Part shown: positions 11,801-20,613 of the stretch, piece by piece
Layout: every line of letters starts with the position of its first letter
How positions within the stretch are numbered: the first letter of the stretch is position 1
Assembly: GCF_014696135.1 (NCBI RefSeq)
Contig: NZ_JACJPP010000002.1
Coordinates: 150,205-214,204, forward strand
Length of the DNA stretch: 64,000 bases
Direction: 5' to 3'
From: Nodosilinea sp. FACHB-141
GTDB taxonomy: Bacteria; Cyanobacteriota; Cyanobacteriia; Phormidesmidales; Phormidesmidaceae
Translations under genes and position numbers: made by a program
The notes under the pieces: model-generated
The model's database searches: none
What the model was told of the DNA's origin: nothing
What the model saw: the letters and a program-made list of their open reading frames with translations, nothing else

Positions 11801-13083
11801 CCTTTGGCAACGGCGATGCTGGGAATATTGAAATTGATGCCGCAAATACAGTGTCTCTAGAGGGCGAAGTTCTCTTTCAGGATGATGATTTTTTTCGTAG
11901 TGCATTCTTCAGCACTGTGGGCATTACTGGCATTGGCGAAGGTGGCGATATTGCGGTGCGAACAGGAACTTTATCGGTGGCTGAGGGAGCCGTTATTAGC
12001 GCCACAACCGTGGGACGTGGGCCAGCGGGCAATATTCAGGTGGAGGCGCGCGATCGCATCACAGTCGATGGCTATAGTACGCGATCGGGCTTCCCCAGCA
12101 GTCTCCAATCCTCTACCGAGTTTTCCCTCAGTGGGGCAGGCGGCAACATTGATCTCTCGGCCAACCAGGTACAGGTGCTCAACGGTGGTCAAGTCTTAGC
12201 CAACAGCGAAGGCCGAAGTTCGGCGGGCACCGTGCGGGTTAATGCCACCGACAGTATTTTGGTGTCTGGCAGCAACCCAACCTTTGCGGCCCAAGCCGCT
12301 AACAGGCCCAGCATCGCCCGCCTTTTTATTCCCCAAAGCACCATTTCGGTGCGCTCTAGTGCAGCGGGCGCGGCAGGCAACTTGATCATTGGCGATCTGG
12401 GCAACACTCCGCGCCTGGTGCTCGACGGCGGCCAGCTAATTGCCGAGTCGGCAGCGGTCGATGGCGGCAACATTGTCATCGACCTGAGTCAGGTGCTGCT
12501 GTTGCGCAACGGTGGCCTCATTTCGACTACAGCGGGCACTGCCCAGGCCGGGGGCAACGGCGGCAACATCACCGTTCGAGCACCTTTTATCGTCGCCATC
12601 CCTAGCGAAAACAGCGACATTCGCGCCGATGCCTTTGCTGGGGCGGGGGGCAATGTGTCTGTCACCGCGCGGGGCATCTTTGGCATTGAGCCGAGGCGCG
12701 ATCGCAGCCCTCTCAGCGACATCACCGCCACCTCAGAACTGGGGGTAAGCGGAGTGATCGCCGTAGATACGCTCGATACCAGCTTTATCGAAAGCGGCCT
12801 TACAGCGCTCGAAGATACCTTGGTAGATACGGCAGCGCTGACTAGCGGTAGCTGCATTGCCCGCACTGAGCCGGGGCTGGGGTCTTTTACCGTCACGGGC
12901 GGTGGCGGGCTGCCGCTTAGCCCGGGGGATGGAGCAATTTCGGCCTACCCCACCGGCACCGTGCGCACGGTAGATGAGCCTACCGCATCCGTTATTCGAG
13001 AACCAGACGGGGTGTATCAACTGCCCGATGGCCGCCTGGTACTCAGCCGTCGCTGTGCAGATCGCTCAGCCCCCAGTAGCTAG
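8839..13083 (+). CDS. Haemagglutinin-type two-partner-secretion exoprotein (TpsA), intact
   Basis: An exoprotein of about 1414 aa, presumably exported by the TpsB gene just downstream. ATG 8839 is preferred over TTG 8812 because it starts a standard signal peptide (cut after PALAQ); a TAA at 8806 bars anything further upstream. The TPS domain has GVDGAADLF, MNPNGLVFGPG and RITGGNPSNIFGT. A long beta-helix follows, made of irregular repeats built on GNAGNI / ARD / LTNSA motifs. The C-terminal tail (GSCIART, GDGAISAYPTGTVR, YQLPDGRLVLSR) closely matches that of the first exoprotein, so the two are paralogues. Unlike the first copy it has no frameshift and its repeats are not near-identical. Confidence 0.9.
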   Translation: MPYSPLPVCGMLVLGAIAILPAAPPALAQLVPDATLGVESSTVTPNAPVQGNLVELIGGGAVQGDNLFHSFFEFNVDAGQRVYFANPAGVEAIFSRITGGNPSNIFGTLGVDGAADLFLMNPNGLVFGPGARLDVQGAFTATTASAIQFGEQGSFGVADPNPLPILTVAPSALWFNQLNQGSITSQGILGVEAGQNLVLAGGNLTLDGSILDVGSAVGGRIELAAVAGNGAVAFAPNGSLIFPETMGRADILIGNDSVLDVTANDGGSIALTGRNITISDSQLSAGIPPGLGTSQSQSGNIQIRATETIRIEDNSLVNNVIFTDAIGKLGDIEIEAGTLTAQRSQISNSTIGSGNAGNINIRVAENIVLDDANVFSLGGEDVAANGGNITIDTTNLSLINGAQISASTFGIGVPGNVVVNARDRVSLDGFPSAIFSSVFGRSQSPGGDIQITARELSLTNSAKLDTSVNGQGSGGNVVIDVQDGLIIDGIIQGRPGSAIFSTIEEEGTGTAGDVRVTAGFVALTNSGTIQSLTRGQGNAGNISIQARDFVLLDGFGIRGTTTVPGTGEPNFLIIPSSIQSIVTDDENASGNGGDIYVQAGNYISLSNTARIESSIDSETAIGNAGNITLESGSVLMDRGRINTTTFAQGNAGEIMINARDRIAANNSSRIQSSTFGAGNAGSIEILAIGEVSFDNDSTIFSTVERSGRGSAGNVFIDSASLSITRGSQFLAYTLGTGNAGNILISVADSAVFNGKSPGNFSSGIFAFAGEGSVGDGGDIQITARSLSLSEGQLTAVTSGNGNGGNILLNIQEETALDNETLVSTAVYTDARGDAGNIQVNTGTLTATNFGAFESDTDGFGNAGNITLNVRGDAQFSGAIIADNRIRSSGASSSVNRNGVGDAGTIRLTANSVSLTDLAALQTSTFGQGDGGDIVVEAAGRVFLDDARLVAIVGDGTGRSRIGNGDGGTIRIQAQDLSLVNGAQLQTSTFGNGDAGNIEIDAANTVSLEGEVLFQDDDFFRSAFFSTVGITGIGEGGDIAVRTGTLSVAEGAVISATTVGRGPAGNIQVEARDRITVDGYSTRSGFPSSLQSSTEFSLSGAGGNIDLSANQVQVLNGGQVLANSEGRSSAGTVRVNATDSILVSGSNPTFAAQAANRPSIARLFIPQSTISVRSSAAGAAGNLIIGDLGNTPRLVLDGGQLIAESAAVDGGNIVIDLSQVLLLRNGGLISTTAGTAQAGGNGGNITVRAPFIVAIPSENSDIRADAFAGAGGNVSVTARGIFGIEPRRDRSPLSDITATSELGVSGVIAVDTLDTSFIESGLTALEDTLVDTAALTSGSCIARTEPGLGSFTVTGGGGLPLSPGDGAISAYPTGTVRTVDEPTASVIREPDGVYQLPDGRLVLSRRCADRSAPSS

Positions 13084-13233
13084 AAACTTGAACCGCAACG
13101 CAGATCGCTAAACTGGCCGGTTTCTACATTGACTCCCTCATCAACATGCTGGATAGTTGGGCAGCCAAGGCAATTGCCGCTCACCCACATTCTTCCTCTG
13201 GTCGCCGTTGCTGTGATTGAGAGACGCTATTCT

Positions 13234-14919
13234 ATGATGCATCTATTTCCTGCCGGGCTGGGTGCCCTGATAGTGGTGCTGGCCTTCAACCTAGGGGCTC
13301 AGGCCCAGACGCCGCCCGACCTGCCAGAGCCGACTGGGCCCAGCCGACCAGCCCCCCTTAACCCACCCCTGCCCGAGCCGATTCCGCCCGAGGAACCGCT
13401 GCTGCGCCCCGAACCCAACCCTGAGGAAGCCAGTCCTCCGGCGGGTGAACTCGTGTTTACCGTCAACCGCATTGAGGTGGTGGGCAACACTGTTTTGGAG
13501 GATGAGATCGCCGCTCTAGTGGAGCCCTGGGAGGGGAATGCCCTATCACTGGCCGATTTGCTCGAGCTGCGTACCGCCATTACCGAGCTGTACCAGATCC
13601 AGGGTTACGTCACCTCTGGGGCCTTTTTGCCTACCAATCAAGACTTAGGTAACGGGGTGGTGCAGATTCAGGTGATTGAGGGTGGGGTCGAGACCATTCA
13701 GGTAAATGGGTTGGGCCGACTGCGAGAGGGCTATGTGCGCGATCGCATTGCTCTAGCTACCCAGTCGCCCCTGCAAATTGCCCAGGTCGAAGATGCCCTG
13801 CGCCTGCTGCAAATCGACCCCCTGCTGGAGCGCGTCGATGCCGAACTCACCGCCGGCAGCCGTCCAGGGCAAAACATTCTGATTCTCGACGTGGCGGAGG
13901 CCGACCCCTTCTCAGCAGCGGTTACCCTCGACAACTCCCAGTCATCGAGTATTGGCTCGTGGCAAGCCGAAGCCCAGGTGCAGCACCGCAACGTGCTGGG
14001 TCTAGGGGATGCCGCCAGTTTGCGCTACGGCCACACCCAGGGGCTAAACCTCTACGAGCTGCGCTACGGTCTGCCCCTCAATGCCCGCGACGGCACCCTG
14101 CAAGTGCGCTACGAAAACGCCAGCAGCCGCATTGTCACGCCCCAGTTTGTCGATGCGGGCATTCGCAGCAACAGCCAAACCCTGGCGCTGAGCGTACGTC
14201 AACCCCTGAGCCGCTCCATCAGCCAGGAGTTTGCCCTGGGTTTGGCCTTCGACCTGCGCCAAAGTCGCAGCTTTATTCTCAACGACATTCCCTTTTCGTT
14301 TTCGGTGGGGCCAGAGAATGGGGTGGCGAAGGTAAGCGCCTTGCGGTTTTCCCAAGACTGGCTGGCGCGGGATCTGCGGCGGGTGGTGGCAGCGCGATCG
14401 CAGTTTAGCCTAGGTCTGGGTCTGTTCGATGCCACCGTCAACGACACCGGCACCGATGGCCGCTTTTTTGCTTGGCTGGGCCAATTTCAGTGGGTCGAAC
14501 GGGTGTCGCCCAACCTGCTGCTAGTCAGCCGCGTCAACGCTCAACTCACCCCCAACTCGCTGCTGCCCCTGGAGCGCTTTAGCGTCGGCGGGCAAGACAC
14601 CGTACGTGGCTATGCCCAAAACCAAATCGTCACCGACAACGCCGTGGTCGGCTCGGTCGAGCTGCGTATTCCCCTGTCGGCCACCCCCAACCAGCTCTTG
14701 CTGATTCCCTTTGTAGATGCAGGCACCGGCTGGAACACGCTGACCGAAAGCCCCACCCCCTCTGTGCTGCTCGGCACTGGTCTGGGGGTGCAGTGGCAGC
14801 CCATCCCCGCCGCCAGCCTGGGCTTCACCTACGGTATTCCCCTGATCGGCGTACCGAACCGGGGCAGCTCTTGGCAAGAAAACGGGTTCTACTTCACCTT
14901 TACCTATCAACCGCTTTAG
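13234..14919 (+). CDS. TpsB outer-membrane transporter (ShlB/FhaC/HecB family)
   Basis: A 561-aa outer-membrane protein that would translocate the two TpsA exoproteins. ATG 13234 starts a clean signal peptide ending GAQAQ; the TTG at 13129 would add about 35 residues that do not resemble an export signal. A proline-rich linker follows, then a POTRA_2 domain (VNRIEVVGNTVLEDEI onward) and a second POTRA-like stretch. The ShlB-type beta-barrel has the late VGGQDTVRGY motif found in FhaC-type barrels. It ends in alternating aromatic residues (FYFTFTYQPL), as expected for an outer-membrane C-terminus. It begins 150 bp after the intact exoprotein and is the only TpsB in the window. Confidence 0.92.
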   Translation: MMHLFPAGLGALIVVLAFNLGAQAQTPPDLPEPTGPSRPAPLNPPLPEPIPPEEPLLRPEPNPEEASPPAGELVFTVNRIEVVGNTVLEDEIAALVEPWEGNALSLADLLELRTAITELYQIQGYVTSGAFLPTNQDLGNGVVQIQVIEGGVETIQVNGLGRLREGYVRDRIALATQSPLQIAQVEDALRLLQIDPLLERVDAELTAGSRPGQNILILDVAEADPFSAAVTLDNSQSSSIGSWQAEAQVQHRNVLGLGDAASLRYGHTQGLNLYELRYGLPLNARDGTLQVRYENASSRIVTPQFVDAGIRSNSQTLALSVRQPLSRSISQEFALGLAFDLRQSRSFILNDIPFSFSVGPENGVAKVSALRFSQDWLARDLRRVVAARSQFSLGLGLFDATVNDTGTDGRFFAWLGQFQWVERVSPNLLLVSRVNAQLTPNSLLPLERFSVGGQDTVRGYAQNQIVTDNAVVGSVELRIPLSATPNQLLLIPFVDAGTGWNTLTESPTPSVLLGTGLGVQWQPIPAASLGFTYGIPLIGVPNRGSSWQENGFYFTFTYQPL

Positions 14920-15063
14920 AACAGGTCGTCAAGGAAAGAAAACCGGATTGCAGAAAAGTGCAAGGTCTCTGGCGGCAAATGCGGTTTAATTCTGGTTGAG
15001 TCGCCCTAGAGTTGAGAGCAGCTAGGGAATCCATCTCGGCTAGCACAGCGAGGGAGAACTTGT

Positions 15064-15684
15064 TTGACAAAGCTTGTTAAGCCCGTTATTGACTCAGCCT
15101 GGCTGTTGTGCTGGTGGCACCGGCACCAGGCCCAGTGGCTAAACCGGGAAGCCGATGCCATTCGCAACGGTCTGCTGCAAGACCTGTTCGCGGTGCGGCG
15201 GCAGCTTGAGTTGCTGCCTGGCGACGGCAGTTTGGCTGCGGTCGAGCACTTGTACCACTCGCTTGAAGCCTTGGGCAACCGGCTCAGCTCTCCTTACCTG
15301 CACGACTCGCTGCCTTTGGCGATTCAGCAGGCGTTGTCAGACTGGCCGCCGCAGGTAGCCACCAGAGCAGAGTCACCTAGCCAATGGCCTACTGAACCGG
15401 TCGAGCACACCATGCTGCTGCTGTCAGTTTTAAAGCATTTGGGGCAAACCCTGGCGGCCCAGCCCAGCCTGCCTCAGAGCTGCGTTGTGAGTCTCGCAGA
15501 ATGCTCCGACGGCAAACGTTTGACGGTCTCTGTTGAGTACGAAATTGCCGTTCCTCCTGCCCTGCTAGACCTAGATCAATCGGAGGCTTGGCGGGCTTAC
15601 CTCACCACCTTTGACCTGTTCAGCCAGGGTCGGGCCAGCGCTACCCACGGGGTCGCCACCCTCCGCTGGTTCTTTGACTGGTAG
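15064..15684 (+). CDS. Degenerate sensor-kinase-like protein
   Basis: A 206-aa protein from TTG 15064; AGGGAGA at 15051-15057 supports this rare start. Residues 28-85 form a helical pair (EADAIRNGLLQDLFAVRRQLE, then HLYHSLEALGNRLSSPYLHD) resembling the dimerisation helices of HisKA_3 kinases. The expected phosphoacceptor histidine is replaced by an R-N pair, and no N-box or G-box is recognisable in the C-terminal half, although its fold pattern (VSVEYEIAVP) could be a decayed ATPase domain. A LuxR-type response regulator follows 50 bp later, so it may act as an adaptor or phosphatase for that regulator. That role is inferred from position. Confidence 0.6.
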   Translation: MTKLVKPVIDSAWLLCWWHRHQAQWLNREADAIRNGLLQDLFAVRRQLELLPGDGSLAAVEHLYHSLEALGNRLSSPYLHDSLPLAIQQALSDWPPQVATRAESPSQWPTEPVEHTMLLLSVLKHLGQTLAAQPSLPQSCVVSLAECSDGKRLTVSVEYEIAVPPALLDLDQSEAWRAYLTTFDLFSQGRASATHGVATLRWFFDW

Positions 15685-15734
15685 CGGATCACCGCGATCG
15701 CCCATCTAATTTGTTGCTGCATTCCCCAAACCCT

Positions 15735-16394
15735 ATGACTACTCCCCAACGCCAACAACTGCTAGTCGTTGATGACCACGACGCCGTGCTCAGTGGCACC
15801 GTGAGCGCTCTGCAAAAAGATTATCCCGATGCCAATATTCGCACCGTGCGCACTGCCCACGAGGCTGCGACCAGTGTGGCGACGGTTTTGCCCGCTCTGC
15901 TGGTAGTCGATCTGTCTATTCCAGAAAAAGCCGGGGCACCCTCGCTGCCCGAGACAGGAATTGGCCTGCTGCGATCGCTCATGCAACAGCACCCCGAGCT
16001 CAACATCGTGGTACAGAGCGCCCATGTCAAATCGCTGGTGCGGCTCAAACCAGCGATCGACGCTCACCAAGGGGGCTTTACCATCGTCGATAAAAGCCTG
16101 CCCCTGCATGAAATGCTGACCAAGGTGAGCTGGGCTATGCAGGGGTTAATTTACACCCCGAAAGATATGCGCAGCGGTCTGGAGGTCAAGCCTGAGTGGC
16201 TGCACGTGTTGCAGCTCGCCTTTAAAGAAGGGCTACAAGATAAGGCCATTGCTGATCGCATGAATGTCTCAGAACGCACGGTGCGCCACTACTGGAGTAA
16301 GGTGCAAGATGCCCTGGGGGTCTACCCCGACCCCGGCAAAAATATTCGCATTCAAACCGAAATTCGCGCCCGCGAGGAAGGGCTGATCGACTGA
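15735..16394 (+). CDS. NarL/LuxR-family response regulator
   Basis: A 219-aa two-component transcription regulator. ATG 15735 is chosen over TTG 15711 because the receiver domain begins at once (QQLLVVDDHDA). Receiver landmarks are the acidic pair D13-D14, phosphoacceptor D59 in LLVVDLSIP, a serine in VVQSAH and the conserved lysine in VDKSLP. The C-terminal LuxR-type helix-turn-helix (KAIADRMNVSERTVRHYWSKVQDALG) ends in an arginine-rich tail. The receiver carries an insert after the aspartate (PEKAGAPSLPETG), common in cyanobacterial members of this group. The gene lies directly after a degenerate kinase-like protein and before an exported RTX protein, so control of nearby surface-protein genes is plausible but unproven. 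Confidence 0.9.
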   Translation: MTTPQRQQLLVVDDHDAVLSGTVSALQKDYPDANIRTVRTAHEAATSVATVLPALLVVDLSIPEKAGAPSLPETGIGLLRSLMQQHPELNIVVQSAHVKSLVRLKPAIDAHQGGFTIVDKSLPLHEMLTKVSWAMQGLIYTPKDMRSGLEVKPEWLHVLQLAFKEGLQDKAIADRMNVSERTVRHYWSKVQDALGVYPDPGKNIRIQTEIRAREEGLID

Positions 16395-16720
16395 GCGATC
16401 GCACATTCTTTCCCACCTCTAATCGTCTGCAATAGTAGGTGATTTCTATCGGCGGCTCCACTGTGGGGCCGCTTTTTTATTGCTGTAGTTTTCGGCAACT
16501 TACTTGACGGGTTCAAACCATTTTGTTGGCATTTATACCCCCTGACTAGAGAGTTTGAAGACTCTAATCTAATAACCATAGAGAGCCAAGTCGTTCAACA
16601 AAACTTCTGAATAAGGCTTCTCTTCATTGTCATCTCATGACTGCATTGAGCCCTGAAAGAGTTACGAAACTCAACCACAAGACGGCTTAGACATTTCATT
16701 CTTATTCTTTGGAGAAACCT
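16395..16720 (+). promoter_or_regulatory. Intergenic leader between response regulator and RTX gene
   Basis: This 326-bp gap holds a rho-independent terminator for the regulator (listed separately) and then about 240 bp leading to the RTX gene. The long leader, with GGAG at 16711-16714 before ATG 16721, suggests the RTX gene has its own promoter; I see no convincing -35/-10 pair. Confidence 0.4.
16452..16478 (+). terminator. Rho-independent terminator after the response regulator
   Basis: An 8-bp stem, GCGGCTCC at 16452-16459 pairing with GGGGCCGC at 16465-16472 (one G-U pair), has a 5-nt loop and is followed at once by six Ts. It lies 58 bases past the regulator stop. Confidence 0.85.
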
Positions 16721-17620
16721 ATGGCTATCATCAACGGCAGTGTTTTTGGCGATGTTGTGACTGGTACCATTGGCAATGATTCTATTGCATCATTTGGGGG
16801 TAACGACTACATTTACGGCAGTTTTGGCAATGACTTAATCAAAGGCGGCTCTGGCATTGATACAGTCGACTACAGCATGCTTGGCCAGCCCATAACCCTA
16901 GAAGCCGGTGGATTCGTCGGCAAGGGAGCTGCCGGAGTTGACAAAATTGTGTCTGTCGACAACGTTATTGGTGCGATTGGACAATTTAATACTATTGATG
17001 CGTCTTCGGGCAACAGCGGCATTGTATCGATTAACGTGGATCTTTCTATCAACAATTTAGTGGTTAATGATATTCCCGGCATTGGCACTATTGGGCTAGG
17101 AGTTCAAAATTTCATTGATGTTGTTGGCACAACCCAGAATGATGTTATTGCTGGTGATTTTCAAAACAATATTCTTAACGGCAACAGCGGCGATGACTTT
17201 TTATTCGGCAACTCCGGCAACGATTGGATGATTGGCGGCAAGGGCAGCGACATCGTCCTGGGGGGCAGCGGCAGCGATGCGCTGAGCGGGGGTTCTGGCA
17301 ACGATTTCCTCAATGGCTTCGGCTTTACATTCGGCGAGTTTGATGTGCTTGAGGGTGGCTCGGGGGCCGATGTATTTGCTCTCGGCGATGCCAACAGCCT
17401 CTACTACCTCGACAATGGTTATGCCACTATTACCGACTTCAACTATTTAGAGGGCGACAAAATTCAGGTTACGGGTAGCGCCAGCAATTACGGCATCGCG
17501 TTCCAGGATCTTTCTGGAGGGCTAGCTACCGATACTCTGATCTTCTTTGGCGGTGATCTGATTGGCGTTGTGCAAGATACGACAAACGTGGTGCCTACGT
17601 TTGATTTCATTGCTGCCTAA
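16721..17620 (+). CDS. RTX-type calcium-binding repeat protein
   Basis: A 299-aa protein made largely of glycine/aspartate-rich nonapeptide repeats of the haemolysin-type calcium-binding family: GGNDYIYGSFGNDLIKGGSG near the start and a second block (GNSGDDFLFGNSGNDW through GGSGNDFLNG, then GGSGADVFALGD) at about residues 150-225. ATG 16721 is preferred because GGAG lies 6 bases upstream. There is no N-terminal signal peptide. The C-terminus (ATITDFNYLEGDKIQV, then DTLIFFGGDLIGVVQDT) has the form of the uncleaved C-terminal signal region of RTX proteins exported by type I secretion; no type I transporter is in the window. The gene stands alone between two strong terminators. Confidence 0.85.
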   Translation: MAIINGSVFGDVVTGTIGNDSIASFGGNDYIYGSFGNDLIKGGSGIDTVDYSMLGQPITLEAGGFVGKGAAGVDKIVSVDNVIGAIGQFNTIDASSGNSGIVSINVDLSINNLVVNDIPGIGTIGLGVQNFIDVVGTTQNDVIAGDFQNNILNGNSGDDFLFGNSGNDWMIGGKGSDIVLGGSGSDALSGGSGNDFLNGFGFTFGEFDVLEGGSGADVFALGDANSLYYLDNGYATITDFNYLEGDKIQVTGSASNYGIAFQDLSGGLATDTLIFFGGDLIGVVQDTTNVVPTFDFIAA

Positions 17621-17658
17621 CGTTGGGCGATCGCCCTAATTTTCGCTGATGCTTTCCC

Positions 17659-17698
17659 CTCTAGCAGTGCGGTCGCTCCGCGTTGCTAGAGTTTTTTT
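17659..17698 (+). terminator. Rho-independent terminator after the RTX gene
   Basis: The outer stem CTCTAGCA (17659-17666) pairs with TGCTAGAG (17684-17691), with an inner GCGG/CCGC stem, followed by seven Ts. This is one of the strongest hairpins in the window and closes the single-gene RTX unit. Confidence 0.9.
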
Positions 17699-17860
17699 GG
17701 GGTCATAGCCGCAGCGCTGGCGACTCTCTATGCCATTCCTGAGAAGAACGGGCTGGTGCCCTGCCTGAGATCCTCTGGTACCCTGGGGCTTAGCTGTTGC
17801 CAAGCTTCGGTAAAACCAGCCCAACAGGCTACTTTGCTATGTAAATAGGGGTGTGTCTCG

Positions 17861-20500
17861 ATGCCAAACCATCTGCGTCGTCGCCTAAGGGGCTTGTGGG
17901 GCCTACTGTTTTTGGTGGGGCTGGTGCTGGCAATCTGGGGCGGCCAGGGTTGGTCGTCACTGGGGCTGGCGAACGATGCGATCGCGACTCAGGCTGGCAC
18001 CCCAGAGCAGCTGGTGCTAACAGGGGTTTCCTTTTACCAAGCTGGCGACTACCGGAGCGCCATCGATCGCTGGCAACGGGCGCTACAGAGCTATGGCTCT
18101 GGCGCTGAGCCATCGCAGCGGGTGCTAGTCTACGAAAATCTGGCCAGAGCCCATCAGCAAGTGGGGCAACCCGCAGAGGCGCTAGACGCTTGGGCGGCGG
18201 CGACGACCCTCTACCGCAAGCTGGGCGACCCGCTGCACCTGGGGCGCACCTTAACTGAGCAGGCTCAGGTGCATTTGAGTCTGGGGCAGCACCGGCGGGC
18301 GATCGCCCTGCTCTGCCTACCCCAGGCCGAGGCCCCCGCAGACTCCTGCACCCCCGGTTCGGCCCTTGCTCTGGCCACCGCTACTGACGACGCCCTGGGT
18401 GAAGTGGCGGCCCTGGGCAGTCTGGGTGAAGCCTATCGTCTGCAGGGCGATTACCCAGAGGCCGAAGCTATTTTACAGCGTGGGCTGAAGCTCGCTCAGG
18501 CGTCGGGGTATGGTCAGTTTGAGGGGCCATTGCTCAACAGCCTAGGCAGCATTTTTCAGCGGCGATCGCGCCTTGACTTCCGCCGAGCAGAGGCGGCTAG
18601 CCAGCTAGGGCTAACCGGCATTGCCAACACCTTTAGCGGCCAGGCCCAGGGGCAAGCGCAGCAGGCCCGACAGCTTTTAGAACAAGCGCTTGCATGGGCT
18701 CAGCAACAGGCCAACCTGGCCGCAGAATGGCAAACCCGACTCAACCTGCTGCCCCTCTATCGCCAGCAAGACGACCCAACAGCTGTGAATGCGACCCGCC
18801 AGCGGCTGGGCGAGTTGGTAGCTCAGCTGCCAGCCAGTCGAACCCTGGCCTACGGAGCGATCGCCGTCGGTCGGTCGTATCAGCCGGTGGGCACCACCTT
18901 TCGCTGTGCCTTGTCCGGCGACGAGGCCCAAGCTCAGACCTGGCTCGACCGCGGAGCGGCGATCGCCACCCAAATCAGCGACCACCGCGCCCAATCCTTT
19001 GCTCTAGGAGAGCTGGGCCACCTGCGCGAGTGCCAGAGTCAGCTGGATGCCGCCGTGGCCCTGACCCAGCAAGCCCAGGTAGCCGCCACTCAAGGTTTAG
19101 CGGCCGCCGATAGCCTCTACCTGTGGCAGTGGCAAGCAGGCCGCATCGCTCGCCTCCAGGGCGACCCTAGAGCAGCGATCGCTGCTTATACCCAAGCTGT
19201 AACCACCTTAGAGAGCATTCGTACCGAAATTTTGGTGGCCGATCGCGACGTGCAGTTTGACTTTCGAGATACCGTCGAACCCCTCTACCGCGAGCTGATT
19301 GAACTCCAACTGACGGGGGTGACCAGTCTTCAGGCAGCGGCTAAGCAAAACCTGCTCCCATCCGCCTCTGCCCTAGAGTCGGCCCTGGTCACCGCCGATG
19401 CCCTGCGGCTAGCCGAGTTGCAAAATTACTTTGGCAACGACTGCATTCTCAACCCCATCGCCCAGGCCCGAGTCGATCTGCTGGCTCAAAGCACTAATAC
19501 CGCCGTTATTAGCTCGGTCGTCCTGCCCCAGCGCACGGCCTTAATCGTTAACCTGCCCAATCAACCTCCACAGCTCGTCTGGATTGACAACAGCTCCCAG
19601 TTGAGAGACACCGTTGTGCAGTTTCGCCTAGGGTTAGAGGCCTTCTACACCGAACCCTACGCCACCACCGTGGCCGAACAGCTCTACGGTCAGCTGATCA
19701 AGCCGTTAGAACCGGCTCTCACAGCAGGCAACATTACGACCCTGGTATTTATCCACGACGGTTTTTTGCGCAGCGTGCCCATGGCGGCGCTCTATGACGG
19801 CGGCCAGTTTCTAATTGAGAAATATGCCATAGCTACTACCCCCGCTCTCACCCTGACCACCGCTGCACCCTCGCGTCCTGAGAATTTGCAGGCTCTGGTG
19901 TTGGGCAGCAGCCAGGCGGTGGTTGCTGCGGGGCGGCGATTTCCGCCTATTCCAGCGGTACCGACGGAGGTGGCCTCGGTCTTGGCAGCGCTGCCGGGCA
20001 GTCAGGCGCTGCTCGATGAGGCCTTTAGCCAAGCCCAACTGAAGCAGGCCCTGCAAGAAACCCCCTTTTCCATTCTACACTTTGCCACCCACGGGCAGTT
20101 TAGCCCCGACCCTACGGAAAATTTCATCATCACTGGGCAGGGGGAGACCGTCACCTTTGGCCAGCTAGAGGCGTTCATTCAAGCGGGGAACCCCAACAAC
20201 CCACAGATTGACCTGGTCATGCTCACAGCCTGCGACACTGCCGCCGGGGATGATCGCGCCACCTTGGGTCTGGCTGGAGTGGCGATTCGGGCTGGGGCTA
20301 GAAGTGCGATCGCCTCCCTTTGGCAGGCCGACGATGCCATCACAGCTCAAATCAGCCAAGATTTTTATCGGTTTTTGAAAGAGCCCCATCTCAATAAAGC
20401 CCAAGCGCTCCAGCAAGCTCAAATTCAAGCTATTCGGCGGGGCCCTAGTGTTACCCCCGGTAAGTGGGCACCGCTAATCTTAGTGGGCAACTGGCTTTGA
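17861..20500 (+). CDS. TPR repeat protein with C-terminal CHAT protease-like domain
   Basis: An 879-aa protein. It has a basic N-terminus and one hydrophobic helix (about 11-30), then tetratricopeptide repeats over about 45-450 (for example SFYQAGDYRSAIDRWQRAL and LGEAYRLQGDYPEAEAIL), then a CHAT domain over about 570-879. CHAT is a caspase-clan fold; the expected catalytic pair is visible as the histidine in ILHFATHGQFS (about 741) and the cysteine in VMLTACDTAAGD (about 789). The domain ends with the conserved ASLWQADD and WAPLILVGNW motifs. TPR-CHAT proteins are abundant in cyanobacteria near CHASE2, DUF928 and exoprotein genes. Some relatives are proteases activated by partners, but no target can be named here. 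Confidence 0.9.
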   Translation: MPNHLRRRLRGLWGLLFLVGLVLAIWGGQGWSSLGLANDAIATQAGTPEQLVLTGVSFYQAGDYRSAIDRWQRALQSYGSGAEPSQRVLVYENLARAHQQVGQPAEALDAWAAATTLYRKLGDPLHLGRTLTEQAQVHLSLGQHRRAIALLCLPQAEAPADSCTPGSALALATATDDALGEVAALGSLGEAYRLQGDYPEAEAILQRGLKLAQASGYGQFEGPLLNSLGSIFQRRSRLDFRRAEAASQLGLTGIANTFSGQAQGQAQQARQLLEQALAWAQQQANLAAEWQTRLNLLPLYRQQDDPTAVNATRQRLGELVAQLPASRTLAYGAIAVGRSYQPVGTTFRCALSGDEAQAQTWLDRGAAIATQISDHRAQSFALGELGHLRECQSQLDAAVALTQQAQVAATQGLAAADSLYLWQWQAGRIARLQGDPRAAIAAYTQAVTTLESIRTEILVADRDVQFDFRDTVEPLYRELIELQLTGVTSLQAAAKQNLLPSASALESALVTADALRLAELQNYFGNDCILNPIAQARVDLLAQSTNTAVISSVVLPQRTALIVNLPNQPPQLVWIDNSSQLRDTVVQFRLGLEAFYTEPYATTVAEQLYGQLIKPLEPALTAGNITTLVFIHDGFLRSVPMAALYDGGQFLIEKYAIATTPALTLTTAAPSRPENLQALVLGSSQAVVAAGRRFPPIPAVPTEVASVLAALPGSQALLDEAFSQAQLKQALQETPFSILHFATHGQFSPDPTENFIITGQGETVTFGQLEAFIQAGNPNNPQIDLVMLTACDTAAGDDRATLGLAGVAIRAGARSAIASLWQADDAITAQISQDFYRFLKEPHLNKAQALQQAQIQAIRRGPSVTPGKWAPLILVGNWL

Positions 20501-20613
20501 ACCCAAAGGTTGTTGGCCTATAGAGTGGCAACTATGGAAACAAGGAGTTCATGCAGCCACTCTCATTCTAGAAATTTAACTGCTGTTCGACACTCCGTAC
20601 TAAACAGGAAATA

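Noticed and set aside
13129..13233. TTG start for the TpsB gene
   Set aside because: It adds about 35 residues before a signal peptide that begins properly at ATG 13234.
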